Part shown: one piece after another, positions 44,501 through 54,875 of the stretch
Layout: the number at the start of each line of letters is the position of its first letter
Position numbering within the stretch: position 1 is the stretch's first letter
Assembly (NCBI GenBank): GCA_932521035.1
Contig: OW051494.1
Coordinates: forward strand, 1,412,001-1,476,000
DNA: 64,000 nt
From: Oscheius dolichura
Lineage: Eukaryota > Nematoda > Chromadorea > Rhabditida > Rhabditidae
Direction: 5' to 3'
Translations under genes and position numbers: made by a program
The notes under the pieces: model-generated
What the model was told of the DNA's origin: nothing
The model's input: the letters and a program-made list of their open reading frames with translations, nothing else
Databases searched by the model: none

Positions 44501-47500
44501 ATGTTTAATCAGCGGCGAAAGCGAAAAGAACTGGATATATTGGTAAAAAAAGAATGGAAGGATGAGGAGGAGAAAATGAAAGAAAATGAAGAGCCGATGG
44601 AGGTGGACAATGTGAAGAAGCCGGTCGATTCACGTCTTGCGACTACAGAAGAAGTAGAAAGTAGGTTTTTATCACTTTTATAGTCATTTTCTACCATTTT
44701 CTCTAGAAAGATACCGTAAACATCAGACGGACACTCTGATGGCGCCATTTCTGAATTATGAGGAGGAAAAACGGGTGAAAATACATGATATTATGGACGC
44801 TGTGAGTTCTCCTCTCTTTTATATATATTGTACAATACAGTAATCTTTTGAATAGAACATCTTCTAACCGCCCCAGTAAGCGCGCTCCATTCAATAGCTC
44901 GAAATAGAGTTGCAGGAACTCCGTTTGCCTCCATTTTAACCGGTTTAATCCTTTATTTTATCTTTCTGAACTTCTGCAGTGCTTCAAAATAAGACGAATA
45001 TAAGAATTTTCGTGAAAAAAATGGTGAAAACTGTAAAAATTTCTAGTTTAACGCTATGTTCGATGGAGCCCGCTTACTTCGGGGGGTAATCAAAAGTTCC
45101 GGTATAAGAGATTACGGTACCTTCTCCCTTTTCATTTTTTTTACAATGTTCTTTACAGATTAAAAAAAACTCCACGGAACTCCTGACGTTTGATTTTATG
45201 CATTTTTGCATCAACCTTCCCGGGGCAAAAGGAGCCCATGCGAAGGTCCAAATGATCCTGTTTGATGACGAGTGCTCCGAAGATGATGATGTCTGGGAAG
45301 GCGACTTGTCAATGTCTAAAGAAATCAACAAGAATGTCACTGTTAAATACGTTAGGAACGTTGGAGACTTTCAGTATGTGGAATTCTAGAGATTTTTACT
45401 TTTTTTGAATTTTAGCTCGGCCTATTTGATAGCTGAAGTCGGCGTCATGTTCGCAAGTACGAGTAGGAGAGACACAATCAGCGCCTTTTCTGAGACTGTG
45501 AGCTTTTTAATCAGATAATACAGTTATGTCAAAACTTTTAGAGGATGTTTTATGGAGTGAAGAACCTGAAACAGGGTTCCAGCGAAGAATTTGTCTTCAA
45601 TTGTGGAAATACCGGTATCTATCTCGCGTAAGTCGTGGCTTTTACTCTATTGAGCCAAAATATAAACTGGACCCACGAAAGTCTATTGGGAAACTCCTAG
45701 AATTCGACAGGGAGCGTCTTTACCATTCCAGAGGAGCGGAGGACTTCTCCGTGGGAAATTTGAGAAATAGGGGCTCCTACCAGCTTGCCATTTGTTTTAT
45801 TGGAGAAATTGAACTTCGGAGAACCATAAACTTCAGAAATAGGCAAATAAAAGTCGGCGGTTTCTAGCGGGGCTGTGTGGGACCCCTACCGAAAAACTAC
45901 CTGGCCGGTTAGGGTCAAATCGGACCCGAGCCGGAATTTTTTGAAGAACTTGAGCTCTGCTAAATACCGCAATTGGCTGTAAGACTCACAATAAGTCCAC
46001 TGGGACCATTTTGACTGCCTGCGCCCAGTTTTGACCATAGTTATATGGATCCAGAGGTAGAAAGGCACGGCCCACAATAATCCAATCCTCCGCACCCATA
46101 AAGTCTCGGCAGGAGGATCATCTTTATTCAAAACAGTTACAAAACTGTGACACATTTATACCGTTGCCTCGCCGAGACTTTACGGGTGCAGGGGATCGGA
46201 ATATCCAGGACCCAGCGTGGAACCAAAATACCCGCCACAGTTGTTCTTCCTAAATTTCTTCTGACTAAACTTTCCGTTTCAGGACAAAGGACGATCCCTG
46301 CCTGAAGGCGCTATCCTTCGACGTTACTGACGTCAATACTTGGAAGAAAGCACATCTTATGGTCAAGGAACTCGTTCACCGGACCAAAGTAAGCCCCCTT
46401 TCCAGGAATTCCTCTATTCGTTCCATTTTAGCCTCTCCCAGTGAGAGACGCTCCCTTCATCGCCTATGAGATGAAAGATCTCCATGCTGACGAGGATTGG
46501 GACGCTGTGAGGGAACGCTACAAACTGAGGCAATACTATACCGCTCAGAATGGCGCCCGGATGACTAATTACGTTGCCTACGACGGGTCGAACATAGCCA
46601 CCGTGAGTTCTTCTTCTCCTCTATTATTTTTTATTGTATTCTCCCATTTTAGAAAGTTATTGAAAAAGTTGCTTTTGGAAGATGTCCGATAACATTTACA
46701 AAATACACGGAGGCACAGGATTACGTCGAGTTTTTGAATAAGACGTATAAGGATCTGAAATTCCATGATTTAAGCAATGGAGTGAGTATTATTTACAATT
46801 TTTTTTCTTACAATTTAAAGGAACATTATACTATATTCTTTTTAAAACCAGGCGTTTTTCTAGAATTAAACCTTTTCGAGAGCCCGTTTCCGAAACAAAT
46901 GGCAAGCGTTTTGGGACCTTTCATCGAAACATGACCCTGGTTTCCTGATTTTAAGTTGTGAAACTGAAAATCAAGGGAATTTGACGGGAAAATTGCTAAA
47001 AGGAGACGAAACCCCTGGCATTGGAGGCTCGGCCCTCGATAGTCCGATTCCCTGCGCCCGTAAAATCTTGGCAGAAGGATCATCTTTATTCAAAACTGTT
47101 ACAAAACTGTGTCATCTTTATACCTTTGTCTTGCCTAGTGCAGGAGATCGGACAGTCGAGAACCGAGCTTCATACTCTTCTAAATTTCTTGGTAATACGA
47201 TCATTTACCTCCAATTTCCGGTCCTCCCTTTAAAAAATACGGTTTCTTTTTTCAGTGCTGTAAAATTGGAGTGGAATTGGTTAAAAACGAAGCCGTGGGC
47301 CGTCCTCCAGAGAATATCCCGGAATATAAGCCGGAGACTTGGGAAGGTGGCATAATTCCCAAAGAATATTTCCCGTTCGTTATCGAGGAAGAAGAGTAAG
47401 TAATTCGTTGTGTCCTTTTTATATTTTTCTTCATTTTTAGAGTCCCAATCCGGACCGGAAAGAATAAAGCAAATACTTGGGTCAAGGCGGTAACGGGAAG

Positions 47501-48584
47501 GGATTGGAAGAGCGAAGAGATGGAAAGGGTCAGTTTTCCATAGTTTTTTTCTCTTTTAAAGGTCTATTTTCAGCGAATAATGAATCTAAAAACTCTTCCG
47601 GACGAGTGTAAACCGTTTTCCATCTTGCTGAACAAATTCATCATGAAGGATGAGTTCGCCTTCTGTGCGCACAATGAAATGAGAAGGAAAATGTTTGTAA
47701 GTCATTTTTTCCTTCTTTTTCTTGCTTTTCCATATTTTAGGAATGTTTTTAATATTAAAGTAATAGTTGCAATTCAAGAAAAGTAGATGAAAACATTTTT
47801 CCCGAGAGAAAAATGAAATTCGGATGAAAATGAACCGAAAATAGCCCGTTTTAGCCAACTTACCGGAAAAAACGCTATTCAAATTTTTCGCTTCGGGACC
47901 CAAATAACAAAATTATATTTCTAACGTTAATCTTAGGCTAGCGAACAGGAATAATTAAAGAAATTTGAGAAAAAAGCCTTCAAACCCCGCAAATTTCCTC
48001 CAAAACGAGGGGATACCCCTCCGCGGGGGGATTTTGGCTCCCACAACCGTTTTTAGATATTTTTTTAAATCCAAAATTGATTTAAAATACTCTAAACAGT
48101 CCTTTAAATCTTACCAGCGGGCCTTCGGCAGCCTACGGCTGTCGTCTGTCTGTTAAAGTTATCCGTTTCGACCTGTGGCGACCTTTCCGCTCTTCTGCCG
48201 ACGACCGCCTGTGGCGGTCCCCGGGATTAAAAAATTAATAATCCCTTTACCGTCGGACACTTTCCCATCGGACAGACAAACAAACAGACAGACAGACAAA
48301 CACCATAGCACTTTAATAGAGGGTAGATTTTATATTTTCAGACCAAATTCTTCACAGAAAAATGCGACGAGTTGGTGGAAATGGGCGCAGTCGCCTGGGC
48401 CTGTCTCTACATGGAAGATCTCCTTCAGAGGGCCGTTTTCACTCCTCAAGACTATGCTACTCTTTTTGATGCGCTCACTACTGGAATGCTCAAGAAAGAA
48501 GAAGAGGACAACAAGAAGAAGAAGACGGCAGAACAGCGACTCAGGGAAGATGAGGCCGGTCCCTCCTCTTGCTCCATGAATTGA
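44501..48584 (+). CDS. 13-exon gene of unrecognised family
   Basis: Exons 44501-44660, 44707-44801, 45047-45085, 45159-45373, 45416-45497, 45542-45627, 46283-46388, 46432-46602, 46653-46781, 47256-47395, 47441-47528, 47574-47696 and 48342-48584 join in phase throughout, giving about 510 residues. ATG follows TTTTATAG directly. The N-terminus is basic then acidic (MFNQRRKRKELDILVKKEW, MKENEEPMEVD), resembling a nuclear-localisation start. The middle has beta-rich segments (FDFMHFCINLPGAKG, MILFDDECSEDDDVW, EEFVFNCGNTGIYLA), and the rest mixes Trp/Tyr-rich and helical parts (YYTAQNGARMTNYVAYDG, WVKAVTGRDWKSEEM). The C-terminus is Lys/Glu-rich. No signal peptide or membrane segment. I do not recognise the family. 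Introns 6, 9 and 12 carry repeats (family A, A and D). Confidence 0.8.
46070..46216. repeat. family-A foldback MITE, copy 5 (intronic)
   Basis: Core arms CGCACCCATAAAGTCTCGGC and GCCGAGACTTTACGGGTGC around the standard centre. The outer left arm is diverged. It lies in intron 6 of the 44501 gene. Confidence 0.85.
47038..47167. repeat. family-A foldback MITE, copy 6 (internal deletion)
   Basis: The left arm is complete. The right arm lacks about 15 bases (GCCTAG joins directly to TGCAGGAGATCGGA), so the hairpin is broken. It lies in intron 9 of the 44501 gene. Confidence 0.85.
48113..48315 (+). repeat. family-D dispersed repeat, copy 2
   Basis: Begins ACCAGCGGGCCTTCGGCAGC and ends in a GACA/AACA tetranucleotide run and CACCATAGCACTTTAAT. 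Same as 20453-20634 in opposite orientation. It lies in intron 12 of the 44501 gene, just upstream of the last exon. Confidence 0.87.
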
Positions 48585-49087
48585 TCTCATATTCCCCCTA
48601 CTTTCCCGGGTCAAAATTCCAGGATTTCCCCCCACATTCCAGTTCTTTCACTACTATTTCCCGATGCCATTGTTTTTCTATTTAAAACTGCCAGTATTAA
48701 ATCTGAATCTCTTTCGAGTATTTTTAGAATTCTAGAGGGTCGTCGAAGTAAAAATGGACCAAATCCACGTAGAAATGCGCAGGATGCAAAAAAGAGCGTC
48801 CTCTTCTTTATTTTCGTCCATTTCTTTAATATTCAAGTGTTTTTGACAATTACTAATAATTTTTCCGTGTTTAGAAGTCAAATGAACAAGATAGACCTAC
48901 AAAATAAGGCCATAACCGGAAATATATTGAGGAAAATAGTGAAAAAGGTGGGTTATTAGGATTTGTTGAGTGAATTATTAGTTAAAAAAACGGTTTAGCA
49001 ACTAAAAATTTCGTTTTTCTCGTCGGCAAAAGATGTTTTGGGGAAATATGGTTGGGGAGCAAAACGAAACAAAAAACAAAAACGTTC
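48585..49087. other. 3' region and spacer before the tRNA cluster
   Basis: No coding signal between the end of the 13-exon gene and the first tRNA-Glu. Confidence 0.45.
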
Positions 49088-49159
49088 TTCCCATGCCGGG
49101 AATCGAACCCGGGCCGCCTGGGTGAAAACCAGAAATCCTAACCACTAGACCACATGGGA
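49088..49159 (-). tRNA. tRNA-Glu (anticodon TTC)
   Basis: Minus strand: acceptor TCCCATG pairs with CATGGGA, anticodon loop TTTTCAC gives TTC, T arm CGGGTTCGATTCCCG. No intron. Confidence 0.92.
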
Positions 49160-49400
49160 GCCACGTGTAACAATAGAGACGCACTCACTCACATAGCTGA
49201 GGGGTACAGGCGGGGGATCTGTCCGATTCTAACGGAATAGTTTCGCGCTTCGGGGGTGAAAATTAGCATTTTCTGGTCAAATGTCTCCGATTTTCAAGTT
49301 TTATCGACAAACCAAGGACAAAATTCCTTCCCCTTTCCTATGAAAGACTATAATTGGGGAGCAACAGAGAACCAACAGAAAACAACACTAAAAACGTTTT

Positions 49401-49472
49401 TTCCCATGCCGGGAGTCGAACCCGGGCCTTACAGGTGAAAGCCGTAAATCCTGACCACTAGACTACATGGGA
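49401..49472 (-). tRNA. tRNA-Glu (anticodon TTC)
   Basis: Minus strand, same acceptor and T arm as the neighbour but a changed anticodon stem (TACGG/CTGTA) and loop CTTTCAC, still TTC. It is the left member of an inverted pair with 50945-51016. Confidence 0.9.
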
Positions 49473-49625
49473 TTCTGCTACCTCGTGTGGCTATATTTCC
49501 TCACATACCTGGGGGGAATCAAGCAGGGTAGCCGGGGAAACCAGTTGCTTCGCTTCAATTGAACAGATTACCTCATATAACCCCTAGAAAACTGCATTTT
49601 TTTCCAAAAAGAAGCTAATTTTTAG

Positions 49626-50275
49626 ATGGAATACCGTTCTCAAGCCGTTCTGAGCTTCTGTTCTCAATTTGGAAAGGCTGCGTATGATTCCCACGGCGCT
49701 GATCTCCAGTTTGTGAAGGGATTCTGTGATGGCGCGTCATTTGACCATATTACTGGCCCAAATGGATCTCAACTCCTTTTTGTCACGGATGTCTTTCACC
49801 GCGGATCCTGCCCAGAAAATCTACAAGATGGAGACCAAGTTGTGGTCTTCAATGGTCGGGAAGCGGCTACCATGACCACTACAGAAGTCCATGAGGGAGT
49901 AATGCCCAATCCTGAAGCCATAGCTCCTCCTCTAATGATTTTAAGACGGCCTCGAGAATGTGTAAGATCCTGAGTTTTTAAATAGGAAAACTGGAAATTT
50001 AGGAAAAGATGACAGTAACCTGTGAATACCCCCTGGAGCGGGAAGGAGAGCTAGTCAATTTTGGCTTTATTTTCTATGAATATGCCGTGATTAGGAATCG
50101 ATTCCTCCTGGCTCTGGTAGCTGACGATGGTCCTGCAGCGAGGGCGGGACTACAAGAAGGAGACGAAGTCGTGGAGATCAACGGGCATCAGCCGATTGCT
50201 CACCTCCATGCAACTAGGGTATTGCTAGCTTTACAGCCGATTTTGAGGCTTACTGTTAAAAGAAGTGGATTTTAA
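49626..50275 (+). CDS. two-PDZ-like protein, paralog 1 (no N-terminal F-box-like exon)
   Basis: Exons 49626-49961 and 50003-50275, phase 0, 202 residues. ATG follows TTTTTAG directly. The protein starts MEYRSQAVLSFCSQFGKAA, which corresponds to the second exon of the paralogs at 52738 and 58507. The helix exon ending IIRK is not found upstream, where a tRNA and inverted repeat lie instead. The first half is a degenerate PDZ-like unit (ENLQDGDQVVVFNGREA, LMILRRPRE). The second is a clearer PDZ domain (VNFGFIFYE, AARAGLQEGDEVVEINGHQP, LRLTVKRSGF). PDZ domains bind C-terminal peptides. The GLGF-type loop reads NFGF here. Confidence 0.82.
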
Positions 50276-50944
50276 CCCCTTTTACGATATTTTCTATATT
50301 GTCTTTCCCCTCTGTGCAATGAAACTTTCGAGTTTTTGGTTCCTTATCGAATAATGAGACCTTTCCTCGATGAATACCGTAACATTTTTAGAATTATAAA
50401 CAGTTTATTCTACTTTGTTTCCATTGTAATCAGTTCTCCTCCTCCTTGGATTCTTCTTGACGATTGGTGGCTACCTCAGATCTTTGTTCGAATGTAGCGA
50501 GGAAGACCTGATGAAATGTGTTTTATGCTTCTATTTATGCTTTCTTACCTTTAATTATAATACATCATGTGGCCAACCGGAAAGCAAATTTGGTGCTTTC
50601 CAGTCCCAATTGCTGTTGACCTGGAGCACAGGGCATCGCCGTGGGTTTTGGAGATTAGGGGGGAATCTGGGTCAACTGGTTGTTGCACCTACCCTGTAGT
50701 ATAATAGAAGAGGGCAGGTCGCCCTCGCCGGAGTTATTAACGCATTGGTGGCTCGAAGAGAAGAGGATAAAATTCTCTAAAACTTTCTATAAAACTCGTA
50801 CTTTTTTGGAGAAAAAAAACGCGATTTTCTAGGTGCTATTTGAGGCAATTTGTTCAAGGCAGGTGGTGTACTTGGTTTCCCCGACTACCCTGCATAATTC
50901 CCCCTCAGGTATATGAGAAAATATAGCCACACGAGGTAGCAGAA
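50276..50944. other. spacer inside the inverted repeat
   Basis: A minus-strand reading at about 50434-50505 after a TTTCATCAG (VFLATFEQRSEVATNRQEES...) has a reverse AATAAA beyond it and might be a last exon, but I cannot connect it to another exon. Confidence 0.35.
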
Positions 50945-51016
50945 TCCCATGTAGTCTAGTGGTCAGGATTTACGGCTCTCACCTGTAAGGCCCGGGTTCG
51001 ACTCCCGGCGTGGGAA
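50945..51016 (+). tRNA. tRNA-Glu (anticodon CTC)
   Basis: Acceptor TCCCATG/CGTGGGA, anticodon loop CTCTCAC gives CTC, T arm CGGGTTCGACTCCCG. It differs from the inverted mate at 49401 mainly by one anticodon base. Confidence 0.9.
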
Positions 51017-51148
51017 AACGATTTTTACTGGTTCTTTCATTTCCCAACGGTAGTTTTTCCTCTGTTTCCAACGGAAAGGGAAGGAATTTTGATCTTGACT
51101 TTGGAAAAATTTGAACACTTTCAATATTAAGAGAAACATATTTATACA

Positions 51149-51912
51149 CTATTTTTCAGTAAGAGTGATTTGACCGGACTTGTAGCAAACATCGGCTGTC
51201 CTATTTCCACATTTGCAGAGAATCATCCAGTCCTGAACCAGCCCTCCATAATTGTTGTAGACTAGGGTATCGCAATCGCCAACAATGGCGAGGCCTATTA
51301 TGCTCAAAAAATTACTGTAGAGAAATAAGAAGATGTGCTCTTACCCATTTAAAATAGGTGATGTAGGCGCAGTGGAGGACGCCGCACCTTTCCCGGATTA
51401 CAAATCTCATTCCAGTGTCAAATTCCATTTTATACGAGCAGTTAAACATGATAGAAGAATCGGCTCTAAATTAGGACTTGTAATACTGTATCCAAAAGTA
51501 AACTAACCTGTAACAGAATCGCTTGACTCCGAAGGGATTATAGTAGCAACCCCGTCCAAAGTCAAATAAGTCCTGGGGAAGAGCTGTCCAGCTTTATGCC
51601 GAAAATTGCTATCCGGTTCCCTCCCTTGGACAGACAGAACGTGGCCGTTGTGCTCGCGGACTTGTGTAAAATGGAGAGGGCAGGCAGCAGTTAAAAAGCA
51701 TAAAAAGACTGCCCCCTTCCCAATATCACGCTCCTGAAAAGACTACCATTGAATCACCCTTTCCGACACCAGCATACTACTGTATGTAGTCCCTTATTTT
51801 GTCATATTTTTGTAATAAGAAACACTTACCGATTATATCGACAACCATAGCAAGTAAGGACGGATATCATAGCTTCTAGGCCACAGTTCCAAGCATATAT
51901 TCGTTCAGGCAT
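51149..51912 (-). CDS. Cys-rich protein, unrecognised family
   Basis: Minus-strand readings that connect roughly: about 51840-51912 (MPERIYAWNCGLEAM, TCYGCRYN), about 51600-51740, about 51508-51590 (LFDFGRGCYYNPFGVKRFCY), about 51356-51471 (SIMFNCSYKMEFDTG, RCGVLHCAYITYF) and 51149-51310 (IVGDCDTLVYNNYGG, ILCKCGNRTADVCYKSG). The exon at 51356-51471 joins its upstream neighbour in phase 2. The junction to the last exon is not in phase with the sites I see, so that boundary is uncertain. At least twelve Cys point to a secreted disulfide-rich protein, although no signal peptide is firmly placed. No family recognised. Confidence 0.55.
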
Positions 51913-52737
51913 ATTTGGTCAAAAGTGAGGTCCTTTTATATATTGAAGATCCCTTCAATTTTGTCCATATTCCTTCTCCTTCAATCCCCTAGTTTTTATG
52001 GAAGACGCCCTTGTGAAAGGGGCGCCTTCGCCGGCCGACGCCCCCGTTTTGTGTTGGCGGAGGCTCCGCGTTAGAGTATCCGGTGCCCCTTGGTTTGGTC
52101 GAAATCTCCGGCTTTGACAAAACTCAAAGCGAACGACGAATATTATAAATAAATAGATATCTATATTCCTAGTATTCTACATTATTAGTCTACGCCACGA
52201 TAGTAGTGAGTCACAGTTAGATAGTACATAGCCGGAAGGGACGGCCATGTAACGATATTTCCAATGGAAAATTCAGGGATTTTTTAACCTTTTGGGACCA
52301 ATTTTGAGGTCAATCCTTCCTGCGTTTCAATGCCGTCACTGGAAATCAGGAAACCATCATCATTTTTCGAAAAATGGTCCCGAAACGACTGATGTTTGTG
52401 TTGAAAACATTGAGAACGGACTATACTACCCGTTACAATTGTGAAAAAACAGAAGAAAAATAGAGATTTCTCTGGGGTCAGCTGTCTAATAGCGACTCAT
52501 CGAACATTCTGTATCTCATAATCAAGGGACACGGCAGAAAAAGCATGTCCGACGCGAGGAAGTATTGATTTTGTGGCTTTTAAAGGTGGATTTTTAATAT
52601 TTAGAGCTGATAAATCCCATCTGGACAGCGGGGTTACTGTAGATAAAAGCGAGTATACTCCGTCGACAATTGCGTCCTGTTTACCCCACTCCTCGATAGC
52701 CATTTCAATATCTGCCGCTGTATTTCCTACGGAAGTC
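51913..52737. other. spacer with a family-E repeat
   Basis: Contains the repeat at 52013-52123. The remainder upstream of the 52738 gene has no supported exon. A minus-strand open frame at 52497-52739 is antisense to the promoter and first exon of that gene and is probably chance. Confidence 0.4.
52013..52123 (+). repeat. family-E dispersed repeat, copy 1
   Basis: GC-rich, about 110 bases: GGCCGACGCCCCCGTTTTGT, GTTGGCGGAG, GTGCCCCTTGGTTTGGTCGA, ending GGCTTTGACAAAAC. Copy 2 is at 54271-54379. Confidence 0.87.
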
Positions 52738-53784
52738 ATGGAAATTCAACTGGATTCCATTATTCCCCTTCTTCTTCGGGCAATCATCAGAAAAGTACCT
52801 ATTTTATATAGAGAACTCTGATTTCAACCTCTTGTTCTAGATGCAAATGCGTTCTCAGGCGGTCCTCAGCCTGACATCCCATTTCGGCGAAGATGCCATA
52901 GCTGCCCATGGTAGCCAGTTATTCTTTGTGGAGTCTAGCCGTCTCCGTAAGATGGTCCACAATTGGCGAAAGATAGAAGCCTTCGGGACGGAGATACCCA
53001 CATGTTATAGACATTCCGAACCGGAAAAAGAAGAAGACCCCCAATCTGACGATCAACTGGTTGTGATCGCTGGGAAGGATGTCACGCAGATGTGTAAGGA
53101 GGAAAAATGCCGTTTATGGTTGTTAATGGATAGCGACAACGTAAAGATTATTATTCGACGACCTCGCAAAACGGTGGGTTCAATATTCTGTACCATATAG
53201 CCTGAGAGTGCCCTAAAACAACTTATACTTATATTTTTCAAGCATCCTGACAAGAAGAATTTCAATTTTCTTGCGTTCTATAATATAGTCCGTTTCCAAC
53301 GGATATGTCAAGAGTTCAAATTTCGCGGAGCATCTCCATTGGACCAAGTCGGAAGAAGAATGGTCCCACGGCGCGACAGACCTTTAAATCCTGTGACATA
53401 TCCGTTAGAAAAGGACTATACTTCGAGGTACTCGATTGAATCTTTTAGGATTATCAAATACTCGACATTGAATACGATATGCCCCCTGCAGCAGAAGAAG
53501 AAAAGCATTATCGATTTAACTCGTCTCTTATTGGAACGGTTCCCATTTTCGATTCATACGGAATGTTTGAATACTGTGTTTTTGCTCGACGAGTGCGAAA
53601 TGTTTTGGATAATGAACCGGCAGCAAAAGCGGGAATTAGAAATGGCGATATAGTTCTCAAAATTAACGGTGAACATTTTGAACCTCGGAATATGAAAAAT
53701 GACAGAATGGAGGAATTGCTTAAATTGATGTATTCTCAGCCGAGAGTACGGTTGACTGTATTGCGAATGCGAATGGGTTATTGA
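52738..53784 (+). CDS. F-box-like plus two-PDZ-like protein, paralog 2
   Basis: Exons 52738-52794, 52841-53173 and 53449-53784, all phase 0, 241 residues. The first exon (MEIQLDSIIPLLLRAIIRK) and the start of the second (MQMRSQAVLSLTSHFGEDA) make the F-box-like helix pair. The first PDZ-like unit is degenerate (DDQLVVIAGKDVTQM, IIIRRPRKT). The second has AAKAGIRNGDIVLKINGEHF and ends LTVLRMRMGY. The carboxylate-loop region is less clear than in the 58507 paralog. Intron 2 contains a family-F inverted repeat (53286-53419). It is about 2.5 kb from paralog 1 on the same strand. Confidence 0.82.
53286..53419. repeat. family-F inverted-repeat element, copy 1 (intronic)
   Basis: The ends TAGTCCGTTTCCAACGGATA and TATCCGTTAGAAAAGGACTA pair. 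It contains CGCGGAGCATCTCCATTGGAC. A copy in the opposite orientation lies at 63749-63890. Confidence 0.82.
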
Positions 53785-53884
53785 TCGTATTATTCAGCTC
53801 TACTCGTTCTTTATTGTATACTGTACTTTATTATTTCTATTCTCAATTGTTTTCTATACAATAAAACGTATTTTAATCTTCTCT

Positions 53885-53998
53885 ACCAGCGGGCCTTCGG
53901 CAGTCTACGGCTGTCGTCTTGTTAGAATTATCCGTTTCGACCTGTGGCGACCTTTCCGCTCTTCCGCTGACGACCACCTGCTGCGGCCCCCGGGATTT
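53885..53998 (+). repeat. family-D dispersed repeat, copy 3 (3' truncated)
   Basis: Begins ACCAGCGGGCCTTCGGCAGT and stops after CCCCCGGGATTT. The tetranucleotide end present in the other two copies is missing. Confidence 0.85.
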
Positions 53999-54270
53999 GT
54001 TGTTGCTTTTCTATGTATTTTATTAACACAAGTATGCCTCCGGCCATCTTCGACGGCGCTGGGGTTAACAACTCGGTCAAAAAACAGTCGGCAGGGCAGG
54101 CTCCATTCCTCCGTACGCCCGCGTTCTCAAATTTTTTTAGATAGCAAGCGATGCTGAGCAAAAATTATCGGTTCGAATGAGCCTACTCTCAAAAGTGGAG
54201 CTCAAAATTTGTTGAGGAAACATATTTTTTTATAGCCAAGTGATATTGTAAAATTTGGCCAGTTATTTTC

Positions 54271-54379
54271 TGTGAAGGGGCGCCTTGGCCGGCCGACGCC
54301 CCCGTTTTGTGTTGGCGGAGACTCCGCGTTAGTCTCCAGTGCCCCTTGGTTTGGTCGAAATCTCCGGCTTTGACAAAAC
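54271..54379 (+). repeat. family-E dispersed repeat, copy 2
   Basis: Starts TGTGAAGGGGCGCCTTGGCC and ends GGCTTTGACAAAAC. Near identical to 52013-52123 in the same orientation. Confidence 0.87.
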
Positions 54380-54875
54380 AAAAGCTTGGCCATTTTTGAC
54401 CGTTGGCTGACCAAACCCGGCTGGCTATGAGAAAAAGGCTTAACTTTGGTAAAGTGCTGTCGATTCGTCACTGTGACGCGCCAGAGCTTAGCAAAAAATA
54501 AACCGCCAATACGCCAAGAAGCGCCATCGAATGAGCCTACTCCCATCCTGCTCCTGCTTCTAGGACCCTCCAGCGGCTTTGGTGGCTCCTCCAGCGGCTT
54601 TGGTGTCTCCTCCAACGGCTTTGGGGTCTCCTCCTAGGGCTGATGGCAATGCCCGCAGTGCTTCCTCTGCTGTGAACCGGTGGTAGTTGAAAAAATCATT
54701 GAGTCGGCGCACAAACGATCTTGTCGTAGACCGGGATGTTTGCAGAGCGTCGAGACTGCGTCCTCCCTGATGGCGTTTTCGACGTCGGCCATAGCTCCTC
54801 CTGGTGGGTTTGGCTGCACGGTTGAGGCTGCTTGCACTGATGGGATTCTGCCTGTGGCTGGAATCGGTGGGCGAT

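Larger units (their letters stand above)
49290..51120. repeat. large inverted repeat around a PDZ gene
   Basis: Sequence from about 49290 to 49550 is repeated in reverse complement at about 50860-51120. The arms contain the tRNA-Glu genes, CTACCTCGTGTGGCTATATTT next to the left tRNA and its complement next to the right one, and AAAATTCCTTCCCCTTTCC farther out. Arms of about 250 bases enclose a 1.3-kb segment with one PDZ gene. Confidence 0.82.
53785..54875. other. repeat-rich spacer
   Basis: A truncated family-D copy (53885-53998) is followed 270 bases later by a family-E copy (54271-54379). A minus-strand stretch at 54540-54615 encodes tandem PKPLEE units, but it is not linked to an exon I trust. 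Confidence 0.5.

Noticed and set aside
49002-49438. Short open frames over the tRNA-Glu genes
   Set aside because: They are translations of tRNA sequence and flanks.
52497-52739. Minus-strand 80-codon frame
   Set aside because: It is antisense to the promoter and first exon of the PDZ gene and has no supporting features.
54202-54615. Minus-strand PKPLEE tandem units as the C-terminus of the 54876 gene
   Set aside because: That gene has its own stop at 54876, and I see no splice pair linking it to this stretch.
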